DNA from: Puffinus mauretanicus
Taxonomy: Eukaryota; Chordata; Aves; Procellariiformes; Procellariidae
DNA: 64,000 nucleotides
Reading direction: 5' to 3'
NCBI GenBank assembly: GCA_023333565.1
Contig: JAJKFH010004053.1
Coordinates: 2,170,001 to 2,234,000 of the forward strand
This document shows, in pieces, positions 43,747-57,400 of the stretch (positions within the stretch are counted from its first letter, which is position 1; every line of letters begins with the position of its first letter). A model generated the notes under the pieces. That model saw only the letters and a list, made by a program, of their open reading frames with translations. It did no database searches and was not told where the DNA came from. The position numbers and the translations under genes are program-made.

Positions 43747-46700
43747 TTTTGCCCCTGGTCATTTCTGCCCCAAAATTTTGCTTTCTTTTTTTCCATCTTC
43801 CAAATTCTGTGTGCTACAAGGGTCTCTGCTGATAATATGCATGTATTTTGTAGATGTTGCCAGATATTTCTGGGAGTTTTGATGACCTGGTTGGAATAGC
43901 TGGAATTGTTGTGCAGACTTGCATTTTGATTTGGATTTTTGGACTTGGAAGGCAGCTGGGACTCAAGAAGGATGCAAAGGGGGAGATGACATCAGAATTG
44001 AGAGAAACCAATGCCAGCAATCCCTGAATACTACTCCTGCCACTCATTCCTCCTCCTGTCTACCACTACATCCAATAGCAAGCAAGGACCTTATCTGATT
44101 TTTCAATCCCTGACCAGCAGGTAAGGTGATGCATACGGAAGGTAGGAAGTAACATCAGGAAAAGTTGGCCAATGTCAGGGGACCCAGAGCCAGCCAGAGC
44201 CTTGAGGTGACTCTGCCCAAATGATTTATTTACAACAAGCATGTTAGCAGCACCAGATGGCCTTTGAACAACAGGAAAAGGATTTTACTGGAGCACACAC
44301 TGGAACACTGAACATTTTAAACCAGAGAAAACTCAGGCTGAATCAGAATATGAATGGGAGAGGGCTGCACAGAAAACTACCACTATGCCTTTGTGAGATA
44401 GAGCCTTACCTTCAGCTTGTTCCCAGGCCGATGACCTCATGACTGTCTGCAATGCAGCAGCTCTTAGATGCCACAAATGCCACAGAGCTCTTGCTCTAGG
44501 TCACGAGGACAAGCCTTTCCTCCCATACCCAGGACCCGCATGTGTGCCATCTCCCTGCTCTGCCTAGGAGTCTTCCAGTCCCTGCCTCTGCCTCTCCTGC
44601 TTGCTCTCCCTGCCTGCCTCATCTTTGCTTGAGAGTGGGGCGTTTCTCTGCCAAAGGGAGCTCGGTTGCTTCCAAGAAAAGAGGAATCTCTCCTCTCTGG
44701 CAAGGCAAAGGCAGCTTTCCTCCCTCTTGCCCGTGCATGGCATTTTGGCAGAAGAAATGCAGAGTAAATGCTCTCCTAAGCCTAACTGAGTGTAGGACGT
44801 AGAGCAGACACTGTCCGTCCTATCCAACAGCAAATACCTCATGCTCATAGCAACAGAGATGTTGGTGTACAGCTGTGTACCAGGTGAACAATTATTTACA
44901 GGTTTGATACGTTGCACTAGCAAGTATTCCATTAGTGGCTGAAGTGGCACAGATGTCTTACACATCACCTCTGCAATGTCCCCAGCCTCTCCTACCTGGT
45001 GGCCTGTGCAAGGTGTGCCTTACTCTCTGGCTAGTTCGGAGCACACTGCAGCGTTCACATGCTGGTTGGTCAGCTGGCTGCTGCCACCCCCTCAGTGGGT
45101 GCTCTAATTTGGTTAGCCACCACTGATTTTATGATGCCATTTGTTGAATTTGACTGAAAGTGGCTAGTGGGCTCAAAAAACTATTGAGGAGGAGGTTCTG
45201 ATGGACAGCTCAACAGGTGAACAGGCAGATGGACAGTAAGTGTGACTGCTTAAGCCTCCCTTTCATAGCAAGTCAGTCTGAAAAGAATATAAAGTGAGAC
45301 AAATGATTCCTTTTTTTTTTTCTTAGAGATATTACTCAAAATGAACAACTATGAAAACCTCTCTCTATTTTTATGGTATTTTTCTGCAGACAGAAAAATA
45401 ACAAAAGAAAGAAACAGATATTTCAAGCCAGAGTAGTGCATTAGTTTACAATGAAGTTGATGAGTTGCTTTTGAGTTGCCACAAATTATACCTTTGCGCT
45501 GTGTGTGATCACAGTGTAAATTACTGAGAAAACTACCTCTCTTACCACTGTAGCACTTGTCACTCTACTTCTGCCTGGGAGAACTTCAGTGAAGCCTTGA
45601 CAGTGAGGCAGGAGTAGAGGGGAGGGATGGGTGACTGATCAGCAAGTATCTGGAGAGAGGGCATAGAAGTATAATTTAAATGGAAAACTCCAGATTCCTT
45701 GAAGTTTAAATGAAAATGCCTGTGACCTAACAGAATGAGTTTGGTACTCCAGCATGTATTCCTGTATTCCTGTTTTAGGTATTTGTGCAGTGCCTAAATG
45801 CCAAAAGCAGTAATTAAAATTCATATAAAGGTTCTGGTCTTATCTAACAGGGATGATTCACCAGCAGCCATGGGACCTGTCAGAGAAGATTGATGGAGAA
45901 CTTTCAAAGACCCTGAAGTACCCTGAGCATTGTACAAAGGATAGACTGAGACCTTTCATCTGAGGCAAAGGGAAATACATTAGTACTGCACATTCATTTC
46001 AATTGAATGCTTTAATCTATGGGATCTCTAGGTCTGTTTTGAGCTCCAGGATTAAAAATATCTGCATTTATCAAAGATCAAGGTTTATCAGATACCAAAA
46101 CCACTGTCTGTTCAGCCTATATGCTTAGTTCCACATCACTTTTTCTTTCCTCCAGTGAGTTATTTGCAACACAGTAAAGTCAGTAAAGACAGAAAAGTCT
46201 TTTGTTTCAGTATATCCTTCAGCAGCACTAGGTTAGGAACCTGCTGCTCAGCCCTGGGAGAGGTGAATGCACCAGCTCTCTGCTTGGCAAAACAGGGAAT
46301 GTTAGTAACACTGACTACTTGCAATGTGAAATTTCTAATATAACAATAATCATACAGAGGAAGAGGTAGTAGCACTTGGCTTTTCATTCACAGAAACCCA
46401 TGTGAACAAGTCTCAGCTACTTATACATGGGATCAAAGGCAAGTGGAAATCGATCATGGTAACATAATTGGTTGGCACTATCTTTACACAGATCTTTCAC
46501 TGGCATTTTTTGTGTGAGCTCTAGACAACAAAGGCTGGCCACACGTGAAAGTGGGCTGGTACAAGTTCTTTATATAGCTCTGTTAGGATAAAATTTACAA
46601 TCCTGTGAAAAGCTTTGGAGGTGTCAAACTAAACCGTAGAAGAGGAAAAAAAAGTCACTCTTGGGGCTTGCTAAAAAAATTCTCTGTTAATATATGCTAT

Positions 46701-49700
46701 TGCCTAGGGGAGCACTGCACCAAGGCCGTCAGCCTGTCAAAAACAACATTACTTCGGTTAAAGTTGCTCATAATTCTTTGCTAAAGAGAGATTTTCGTGC
46801 AGTATGTCCAGGCAACTAATGCTAGTGGTACTTATTACTCACAGATTAGTTTCTTCTTTGAACTCCGCCTCTCTTTTGCCATATTTCTTTCCATCTCCTT
46901 CTTTACTTTAATTTTCCTTTGCCATCAGCTCTTCTAATTTTCGCAAGTCACTTGATTTATGGCATTTCAATAAATCTTTGCTGAAAGGAGTATACTCACA
47001 GTGCCTCACAGATTCCTGCTGCAGTTTGCAGGGCTTCATTTTGCAAGCACAAACACGGTGATGGAATGGGCCATCATATATCACGTGCTATTGCTCCTAG
47101 GCCAGAGACAGGGAAGGGTTTGACTGGCACTCTTTTCTTTACCCACTGGAGACCTGCTCAGCTCTGTTGATAAGGCACTTTCCTGATTTCTTCACGGCAC
47201 GTAAGACACTCAGAATTGTCTGTTCAGTCATTCCTGTGGAGACCTCATGACAACAGATGATGAAGAGGACTGTAATGAGTACTTTTTTCTTTCTTTCCTT
47301 CAAGAGCCAAATATTGCAGAAATACCATGCTGATGATGAAACTTTATATTTTTACCAGTATGACCCAATCTGACCTCCTGAACTTTCAGAATGGTTATAA
47401 AAAATACATAACATGACTTAAGACAACAGGCAGAGATTTTAAATCAGGAAGGAAGGAAGAGGTATATTGTTTTACTTACAATTCGAACATATTTCATGTG
47501 GAAATCATTGAAAGACAATAAACATAGAACCTCTTGGGGCTATTTTCAGTCATTTTTTGGACTGGAACATTTTGGGCCTGATGCAAAGTCTATTGACTTT
47601 ATTTGAAGGAGTCTCATTGATCTCAAAGAGCTTTCGATCAGACATATGCAGTGTCATGACAAGGGGGAATTGTCTAGAAGCTCCTCATGCAGGTCAGCCC
47701 AATGCTGGCTCCAGAGGGGGAATTAATAGTGGCACAAAGTCAGATAAAACGTAACACAGAGGATAAGCTGGGAATGAAGAAGCAACAGCTCTCTAGCTGT
47801 TCAGGAGGGGGACAGCAAAATAAGAAAGCGGAATTTAGTTTTTCCTCGTTTTCTCCTGTCGCCAGTGGTTCCTGCTAAAGGGAACAACCTCATGCTATTT
47901 TCTTCTTCCAATCTCACCCTCACTTATTTCCCAACACAACATATTTCCCACCAGTCAGAGAAAAGGACATATTGCTGAAGGTCAGAGTAAAAGCAGGATT
48001 GTTTCTCATTTACTTCCCTTGCAAAGCCTACAAACTGTAAGAGAAAATGGGGTGAAAAAAGATGCCAAACTAGATTTCCTTATCTTTGATTGAAAGAAAA
48101 GGTTTATGTTTGTAAAAACCAAAAAAAGTAGAAAGAAACTCCTGAAATGTTCAATGAAGGAAATCAATTAACATTCAGAAATTTGAAATTGACTTTTTTA
48201 ATGAGATAGTTCTTATTGTCAAAGTTTTGGAAAAATTTACACTTCATCATGAAATTCAGCCAAAAATAGAAAAAACATCTTGTGGAAAAAACCTAGTAGC
48301 AACATGCATTGAAGCAAGAAAAGGCTGAATTAACTGTCCTGCAGTTTTACAGAAAATTAAGTCTGCACAACAAAAAGGGAGAGTGAAGGAAAATGAAAGT
48401 TCCTGCAGAAAACTGAAAGAGAAAAAAGACTTCTTTCTTATCTTTTCATCAGAGGTGGGTCTGTTTAAGGACACAGGCAGCGATCCACAAACCAAACACA
48501 GTGACTCCTCTAGAGTTCTTTGCTCACATTTCTGCACACTAAATCATTTGAAACAGATTTTTTTTTTAATATGTATTTTTTTCAATGGAATCAGTTTTAC
48601 ACTGTTACCGTTATTCATGCAGCACTATTGCCGTTAGCCATTTAGCTGTTAGAGCAATTGCAGCCATCTACATACCCTGTTATGAGGTTCCCAAGCTTTG
48701 CTGTCCCCTGGAGGACTCTGCTTGTGGTGACGTCACGCTTCTGGCTACCTGTCCACTTGGGTTGCAGCTGTGTGGGGTCTCTGGTCTGAGCCACGTCAGG
48801 TGGTCTGGGAGTGGACATTACCTTCTGAGCCACAGACTGGAGACTACTAAAGTAAATAGATTCAAAACAAGATAGATTTGGAGCCAACGTGATGTTTCCA
48901 CATTGTGACACTGTTTAAGTTTCCTGTTTAAGATACTCCCCCCTGTAGTAGTCTGTGAGTCCCAGCTCTTTAGTTGTTGACTTTTTCAGAAAGGGAATTT
49001 GTCTTTGGCTAAGCCCATGATAGTAACTTAAATTTGCTACGAATTGCTCTGCGATCTGAAGTCAAACCATCAGGAAAAGGTGTAGACCCATACTTGCAAA
49101 AACTTAGCATCCAGAACAAGCTGGTTGCCGGTGGCATGCCATTTGGGATGGCCCTCAACAGTTCTCATCTGTCTGTCTTTACCAGTTCAGATATAGCCAC
49201 AGTATCTCTTATGGCAAAGCCCAGGGCTTTGATTACTGTGTTCCTGTGGGTCACAGTGCCACCACAAAGCATAAATGGTTAGTATTATAGCAGCTTCAGG
49301 TATGGCCTATTGTATAAGGTTTGCACCAAAGCCTTCTCAAATATGTTTAAATGTATTTTGAAAGTGTAATTAAACACAAAGGGGCATTGCCAGTATAAGA
49401 AGTAGTTGTTTCTGCATGTGTATACATAAATGCTACTGGAAATGGGTTTTTCACAACTACTTTTGTGGTTCACACTCATCATACCCATTCATTTAGGCTG
49501 TAGTAGCTGGGGTAAAGGGCTGGGGCTGATAGGAGAGATTTTATGAAGTGACCAATACGAACTTTATGGAGTGTTTTTTTATACTTGTGCTTTTAAGTTA
49601 TTTTGCTTAGTTTAAAATAAGAGATCTAGATTGAAGATCTGGATTTTTAGAGCTTTCTGATGGAGTAACCTCACAGTAAATATTATTCTGAAAACAGAAG

Positions 49701-52700
49701 AAAGGGACTCTCCAAAGGTTAATTTTTCTGACTTAATCACAACAAAGGAAACGTCCGATACCCTCTCACAGGTGTGGTTGTTTTGGGGACTATGCATCTG
49801 TACTAACTTTGAGTCTTTCACCCGGGTGCCCCAGTGTGGAGGCGACTGTCGCTGCGCACTGAAGGCAATAGCGGGAGGGAAACGGGCTCTCCCTTAGGGC
49901 AGCCCAGAGGCTTGTGTACTTACCTGGGGTCCCTTCTTCTCTGGAGAAGCCTTTTCTCCTTTCCCAGAGAGACGTAGGGAAACTAACCTTCTGAGCACTG
50001 CAGGAAAGTGTTTAACAGCCGGTGTCACAAATGCTTCCCATGCTGCTTATTAGCAGTGCAAATCCAACACAGCCCCCCATTTTTAAAATCTTCCATGGAC
50101 TTGCTCTTCCACATCTCCTCTCTTTCCCAGCCCTTGCCCTGTCCCGCTCCAGACTTTGCCGTGCTGCAGTGGGGCTGCCTTTCCCTGCAGCTTGGGCTGC
50201 GGGGAGCGGCCTCGTAGGTCGCTTCGGCAGCTCATGGGTACGCCACTTGCTGTGAGGGCCCCGGCTGGCACATCTTTGCGGCTGCGCTGGTCTTTGCTCA
50301 GTCTTTGCTTTTATTCATTTCTGAACATCTATTTTTTTAACTTGGGAAATCAATCTGAGCAAGTTTACATATGAGATAAAATGGCACTGTATTACCCAAG
50401 TGTTAATATATTTTACTATTTGGTTTAAGAGGCAAATCTGTTTGACCAATCTGATGAAATGTACTTAGAAGGAGGCTTGAATGCAAAATTGAAACTGTAT
50501 GCGGGATAATATCTTAAAGGAAAGAAAAAGAAGGAAATCTCAATGCAGGAGGCAAAGGTTTTAAAAGAACTGCTTAGGCCAGGTCATTTGATACTAGAGG
50601 TAATAAAGCACAAGAAACAAACTCTTACAGTATATTATTTTAAATGGTAGGAGACAAAGAAAACATGTATACTGACTGGGAGAAGGATGAATGGTTCAGA
50701 GGAGACAATAACTGACATAGAATTTCAGCCATATAACGACCTAACTTACTAGCACTTCCTTTTTATTCTTAAAACGTAAAAATAAAAATGGACACTTCTT
50801 TTCCAGCTCCTACCATGCCCAGGTCTGGTCTGGGAAACTTGTGTCTGAAATCCTATTTCCCTTCTGAAACTTCAGTCTTTATTGTTTTTTACATAGTATT
50901 TCTAAGGAGGGTCTAGGGTGGGTGCTTGTGTCAAGCCAGTATTTGCAGCCGTAGTATAGAGAAACTAGAGCCACCAGGTCTGATGTTAGAAAGTTGCACA
51001 GGGAGGAAGAGCAGCTAATGGACTAACTCCTCTCTGACTGATATTGTTTGTTTAAAGTCAGGAATTGGCATTTGGGAAATGAAGAGACAAAGTCTCTGCC
51101 TTTTGTTTTAACCTTTCCTTTTGCAGGAGAAAGGTTATTGCGTAGTGGAGCTCCTAGAGCTAGGTTGCAAATGGAACAACATATACCCTGGGGCCCTTTG
51201 CTGATTTTAGCTTCCTTTGCTATCCACTACTTCCACTTTCAAGATACACATGCAAACTTTGGGATGAAAATCCAACATACCCCTCAAATTTTGTTACACT
51301 TGAGGTGTCCCCTTCAACCTCATGAATTCTCAGAGAGTTTTCCTTTTGCCATTTTTTAAAGATTTTGACCACTTTTCCTTATGTGTGTTCGATCATTATG
51401 GCATGTTTTACTAAGGGCTTGACTAGAGGATGTGTAGGGGTTTTATAGGAAGAGTAGAGGAGCTACAATTTTGTAACTTTTTAGAAGATCTAATTTTTTT
51501 TTTTCAAGGACTTGCAGAAAATTTTTGTATAACCTGCTGAAAGACTGTTAATGTTCTAGAACACAGAAAATGAGAAAATATGCTTTGATTATGGAATGGG
51601 AGACACCAGCAAAACCAGTTTTCCTGTTAATTTTTTGCACTGCAGAATTATGAAATGGTGCTGAGAGACAAGTTGCTGCAGCTGAATTTTGGGCCTAATT
51701 GATGCAAGTTTTTACATGCAGCACTACAAATTATCTGGGAAAATTATACCTTGTTGATTTTCATGATTCTGTTTCATACATCTTCGCCTCCTGCAGCATT
51801 TTTGCTCATAAATTAAACACCAGACTGGTGTTTGTTTAGCAACTGAAACATGATCAAGAGTAAATGATTGTTTTGGGTGGCCAAGCATCCAGAGAAAAGA
51901 GAATAGACAGCTTCAGGCATAGCTATAATCAAAAATCTGATTGTCTAGAAATGAGATAATTTCAAATGAAGCTCAGCTATCTGTGCTCATTGTGAATTAT
52001 GTTACTCACAACATCACAGTTCCTGCCACTTTATAAGGTGATAGGCTTATATATAGCCTTATATATAAGGTTGAATCAACAGTGTTGTGAGAGGCAAGGT
52101 GAAAACTTCATTGGCTTGTATATATCCCAGCTGGAGGGATTTGGTCATGATGTGGGCAGAGGGGAAAGCTTGTGGATCCGTGTTGTGTCCTGCCTTGAGA
52201 AGTCACCCGTGGCTGGGTAACCTGGAAATTCCTGCTGGTTGGGCTGGTAGTGCTTTACATCCAAGTCCAGAGAAATTATGTTAGCTCCACTCTGGCCCAA
52301 GTGATCTAAAACCAGCTATGGATGTGGCTGCAGGTGATGAAACTGCTCTGTGTTGCATAGAATAAAAGATTTCTTTTGACTCAAAGAAAATCTGTATTTT
52401 ATAGGTAGGGAAGCGGATGCCTGTGTTCTGCTGCTGAAAAAACTATCATCTAAAGAAATAGGTGCTATTTTAATATATTATACTAACAAATCTCTAGAAA
52501 TATGGAGCCATCAGAGTTTTTCAGCAGCCTCAAGCTGGCATTGATTGCTCTATGGTTATGAATATACATCTTGTCCCAGCATGATGGGAGGGTACTGCAA
52601 CTCCCCTGTGCCAAACCAGAGCTGTGGAAAATTTAAGTATTGAAGAGCTGTCTCTGTCATCCTTCTGTGTTTTCAGATCCAGCAGTGACTCCATGGAGCT

Positions 52701-53656
52701 GTGATAGTGCAGGGAAGCAAACACCTCTGTCTTCTTGGGGCTGCTTGGCGCCCCATCAAACCCCCACGAGTTTGGTTTCTTTGACAGCCTCAGAGTGGGA
52801 TGGTCTGCCTGGGCTTGGATATCTGGCCAGAAATTTTGGGCTGTTTTATTCCCTTTACCACACAATATATGTGTGGCTTTGCTGATAAGCGAATAATGGC
52901 TGTTACAGTGATCCTTGCTGAATAGCAGAAAGGTTTTTCACCGCATCAGGCAGCTGTAGAAATATGGCATTAAAGTAAGAGAGAAAACTATGAACATTAA
53001 AAGTGTAAATTGATAGTGATAGCTTTTATTATCCCTTCAGATACTAATGGCAATTTTTTTTTAACAGCTTCTTCAGTTGGCTGATTGCATGAAGTAAAGC
53101 AATTACGAGCTAGGTAACATTCATTGCTCAAACAAAAATCTCAGAGAAATGGTTTGTTTACTGCTTTCAACATCTTTACAGAACATAGCAATATTCTCAG
53201 TAGAGCTGAAAGATGTAGTACTAAAACCAGAGTCAGGGAGAAAACAAGTTCACACTGTCCTGAATATGTATGTTGTTGTAACAGAAAAAGTAGTCAAGCT
53301 AATTTTTAATTTGTAGACATCTGTGCAAGGCTTGTGGTTGCCAAGAAAAAAAATATAATCAAGGTGTGTGCACACCTAAAGAGCACCGACAAGGAGAATG
53401 TCATGTAGATATGAAAACAAAGCTCCTAACATCCCACTTCAATTCATAGTAAAAAAGATTTAAAAAACAAAACCAGGAAGAGGTCTGAACTGCACATATA
53501 CTGCTGTGAATAATGAGAATGTTATTACTCAGCAGTGGTTTAAACTTCCCTGCACCGAATTGACCTATGAGTAGTCACATGTCAGCATGGAGGAACGGCT
53601 TCCAGGAGGTGGTAAGTGCTTGAACCTGATCCGCAAGAGCAGGTCACCGTGGAGAT
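43747..53656. other. Single-copy DNA, no gene assigned
   Basis: No open frame exceeds 134 codons and none shows a domain. Pyrimidine-rich sequence occurs at 44577-44620 and CpG is locally more frequent at 49820-50290. A nested palindrome lies at 52043-52070. No transposon that I recognise. Confidence 0.5.
52043..52070. repeat. Two overlapping palindromes
   Basis: AGGCT-TATATAT-AGCCT (52043-52059) overlaps the perfect 14-bp palindrome CCTTATATATAAGG (52057-52070). They share bases, so only one hairpin could form at a time. Confidence 0.9.
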
Positions 53657-54316
53657 CACAACAACCCCAGGCAACGCTACAGGCTTGGGGAAGAGTGGCT
53701 GGAAAGCTGCTCAGAGGAAAAGGACCTGAGGGTGCTGATTGACATGAGCCAGCTAAACATGAGCCAGCAGTGTGCCCAGGTGGCCAAGAAGGCCAATGGC
53801 ATCCTGGTCTCTATCAGAAATAGTGTGGCCAGCAGGAGTAAGGAGGTGATTGTGCCCCTGTACTTGGCCCTGGTGAGGCCACACCTCGAATCCTGAGTTC
53901 AGTTTTGGGCTCCTCACTCCAAGAAGGACATTGAGGTGCTGGAGCATGTCCAGAGAACGGCAACAAAGCTGGTGAAGGGCCTGGAGCACAAGTCTTATGA
54001 GGAGCGGCTGAGGGAACTGGTGTTGTTTAGTCTGGAGAAGAGGAGGCTGAGGGGAGACCTCATCGCGCTCTACAACTACCTGAAGGGAGGTTGTAGCGAG
54101 GTGGGTGTTGGTCTCTTCTGCCAAGTAACAAGCGATAGGATGAGAGGAAATGGCCTCAAGTTGCACCAAGGGAGGTTTAGATTGGACATTAGGAAAAATT
54201 TCTTTACTGAAAGAGTGGTCAGGCCTTGGAACAGGCTGCCCAGGGAAGTGGTTGAGTCACCATCCCTGGAAATATTTAAAAGACGTGTAGATGTGGCGCT
54301 TAGGGACATGGTGTAG
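53657..54316 (+). pseudogene. CR1 copy C C-terminal ORF2 remnant
   Basis: A single frame of 220 codons including the terminal TAG (54314-54316) is interrupted once, by TGA at 53894-53896. Segments include [59 protein letters not shown] (then the TGA), [55 protein letters not shown] and [20 protein letters not shown]. All RT catalytic motifs are absent because of truncation, so this is a dead fragment even without the stop. The same TGA is in copy B. Confidence 0.92.
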
Positions 54317-54410
54317 TGGGAATGGTGGTGGTGTTGGATTGACGGTTGGACTCGATGATCTTAGAGGTCTTTTCCAAAATTAATGATTCTATGCTTCTAT
54401 GATTCTATGA
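53657..54410 (+). mobile_element. CR1 LINE copy C, strongly 5'-truncated
   Basis: Plus-strand CR1 from the end of the RT to its 3' terminus. It starts abruptly at CACAACAACCCCAGGCAACG and ends in three tandem copies or near-copies of the CR1 terminal octamer (ATTCTATG CTTCTATG ATTCTATG, 54387-54409), preceded by GATCTTAGAGGTCTTTTCCA. The 3' end is the best preserved of the three young copies. No target duplication is evident, as usual for CR1. Its direction is opposite to copies A and B. Confidence 0.96.
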
Positions 54411-57400
54411 GAGCCCGCTTTACCCACATGTGCTGGCAGCAGGCAGTGCTCATTAGCCCCACTTGCTGGCATCAGGCAGAATTCGCTCTGGCCGTGTTTT
54501 TCTTTTCACCCATCCTGTGTCCGTCAAGTCTATACCAGTTTTAAGTTGTCTGAGCACTAGTTTGTTTGGTCACATTAGTGATAGATCAGTGCCTATCATG
54601 TTAGTGTTCATTCTTCACCTGCCCCCAGACATGAGTGGAATAAACTCCAGTGACGTTAATAGGGACAACAGGTTTTGCTGCGATTGAGCTGAGAGAGGCT
54701 CTAAAAGAAAACAGCTTTGAAAGTGAGCAGAGGGAAGTCCAGACTGAGGGTTAGTTTGGCGATGGGGGAAAACAGGCTTCTGTAATTAGTTCTAATGAAT
54801 TATAATAAACATGGAACAATATCTCCCTAGCTTCTGGAATTGAAGAAGTAATTAAATCTGGAATAAGCCACAGTTGAAATTCTGACTTAAATGCAAAGAA
54901 TTGTTTATTTTGTGAAGGTTGAGCTATGTCAGACTGTGTAGCTGTCTTAGTGACCAAGGAAATGGTCATTAAATGAGCTAATACTAGCAGAAAGGGCAAG
55001 GGAATCAAATGACATATTTCCTTTCAAGATATACTAGGAATAATATGTTGGTGAGTCTTATGTTAGTACCAAGTAAATAAGGAGAAATTATAATTAAGAA
55101 TAAAACAACTAAAGAGCATGATATCTTGGACAATATTGGTAGGATTTCCATGGTAGAAATTTATGCCTTGTTAACCTCTTTTAATTCTTTGAACTGCTCA
55201 GCAAAATAATGAAGAATGGAGAATTAAGCTTTCAAAAATCCTTGGGCAAAGGCTTTCATAAGAGGTCATTAAAGACACTATGCATAAGGTGAGATGAAAA
55301 GTTTTCCTGCTGGATTAAGTACTTCTACTCAGTTGTTGAAATTTAAGGGAACTTTTTGGGAAAAACTAAAGCAATGATTATACAGTCAACACTAACCAGA
55401 AAAGAAGCAACTTGTATCAGCTAAAGGAGCTTTCTCCCTTCCTCTGGTATAATTGCATCGCATCCCTGTTACATTGGGGAAATTTATTACACTTGTCCTG
55501 TAATCACTTGCAATACTTGCAATTATCATGCTTTCAATTATCAAACTATATGTACAGCTGTTTTTATCTTAGCTAAACTCTACCTCTTTGAACTGAATTT
55601 CTTCCTGCTGGTTATGTACCTGAGGCAACATGGAAAATTTGATCTGTAATATTTTTTGCTGAAAGAATAGATGAGGAAAAAACCCCTCCTTTCTCCACTC
55701 TAATTTTTAGCATCCTTTTTCCTGTAAAGTTCTAGAAGCCCTAAGCTTTGGCACCAGTAATTACAACTTGTCTTGGCGGGGGGTTCTTGTTGGTCCAGCA
55801 TTGCTCAGTTTTGGACAAATTATAGCTCTCTCAGGGTAAAGATGTGAATATTAATTGTTGTGGAGACCAGACTGTCTGGCGTTCTTGGGATCCGGCCCTT
55901 CTGCTCCCTTGGGCCCTGCAGAAGGGAGCTGCCAGTGCTGGGGTGAAAATGTAGATGGAGCTACTTTGGCACGATTAACCTAAACAATCTTGTAAGATTG
56001 TAGTGCTACTGCAACAACTCTGCTTTTATTTTTCTGGAGCACTGTAAATATATTAAATAAAACCAATATTAACACAAAATGTTAAGATACACTCCTCCTC
56101 TTATCATGAGTTGTCTATTTTTTCTTACTCTATTTTCTGCCAGCTGGTCAAATTCTAAACAAATTCCAGCTAGTATTGATATTTCTTTTTTTGACATTCA
56201 GTTTTGGGTACTCCTCCTTCCCACAAAACAGAAACAAAGCCTAAACCAAACCTTACTGAACCCCTACTTCAAAAAGTTTAGTTGTTGGCTTTCCTTGGGT
56301 TGCTTGGCTTATAAGTTTAGGGTGGATCTTTTTTATTTTAAGGAAGCTTCTTTCACAAGTTCTTGGAAAAACTAATAAAACTAATAAAGCTTCTGCGGTG
56401 ATTTTCTAGAGAATCATTAACCAGAGATTTGTTGCTGTGGATACTGAGACAGGTAGGTAGCCCACTTAAAAAACAGAAAGAAAAAAAAGGTATCCACACA
56501 CAGACACAAAAACAAAAAAGCCAAACCAATTTGACCTCAGCTCAGAAGTGAGAAGAAGCAAAATTTTCCTCTTGCACTGCAGATGTTGCCGTTACAGAGG
56601 AGGTGAAGAAATACAAAAAAGTAAAGCAGTAGTAAGATAAGTCTTAAAAGGGTTGCTTCTACCCTAATATGAAGGCTATTACATAATCCTCACACACAAA
56701 AAAAGACTTTAACAATGAAGTAATCTATAAGTAATGAATCAATCTGTTACAAGTCCAGAGATTTTGGGTTTGTCATTGTTGTGGGGACGTGCCCTCATGG
56801 ATGCTGTTACACAAATTTAAAAGTAACTCTGACAACTTAAGAGGTTTCCTTTTATTTTTTTGCTTTTCGGTTTTATGGGTTTTCCTGCTAGGTTTTTCAT
56901 AAGCCATCATCAATACGAAATGCAGAGCAATCCACAAGAAAAGAAAAGACCTTGTGGAACTAATTTCAGTGACAAATAGACACAAATTGCAGGTGGCACC
57001 TGAGCTCTGCATTGAGGCTCAACTCCCGGGGTCGGTGGGACCTGCACTGGCAACGGCAATGGCCCGAGTTATTTGTCACCGCACGTGGAGGGTGGGATGG
57101 AGAGAGGGGGGTGGCGCGTCCATTTTGGGTGGGCTGGCATGAGTAAGGGCTCTTTCACGTCACCCCAGAAAGCTGTGGTCCTGGAAGTGGGCCTGCATTC
57201 ACCCACCAGGAGGACGAAGCGAAACCAGGAGAGGCCTTTTTTTCCCTGCTGGCAGCCTCTAATCAGGGGTGAGCCATTAGTGCGTCAGCCGGGGGCCGGG
57301 CTGCTCCCCTCGCGGCGGGGGCAGGCAGGTTCCCTCTGTGCATTGTTGCAGGTTTCTATAAAAACCTTTTCCATTTCCAGTGCTCACCTGAAGAGTTAAT

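Noticed and set aside
44564..44968. 134-codon minus frame
   Set aside because: It crosses a pyrimidine-rich repeat-like stretch. No domain and no conservation evidence available.
47357..47400. Possible further ancient CR1 end (CCAATCTGACCTCCTGAAC)
   Set aside because: Only about 20 bases resemble the consensus, too little to separate from chance.
53753..54309. Minus-strand frames over CR1 copy C (138 and 77 codons)
   Set aside because: Antisense shadows of the plus-strand CR1 C-terminal remnant.
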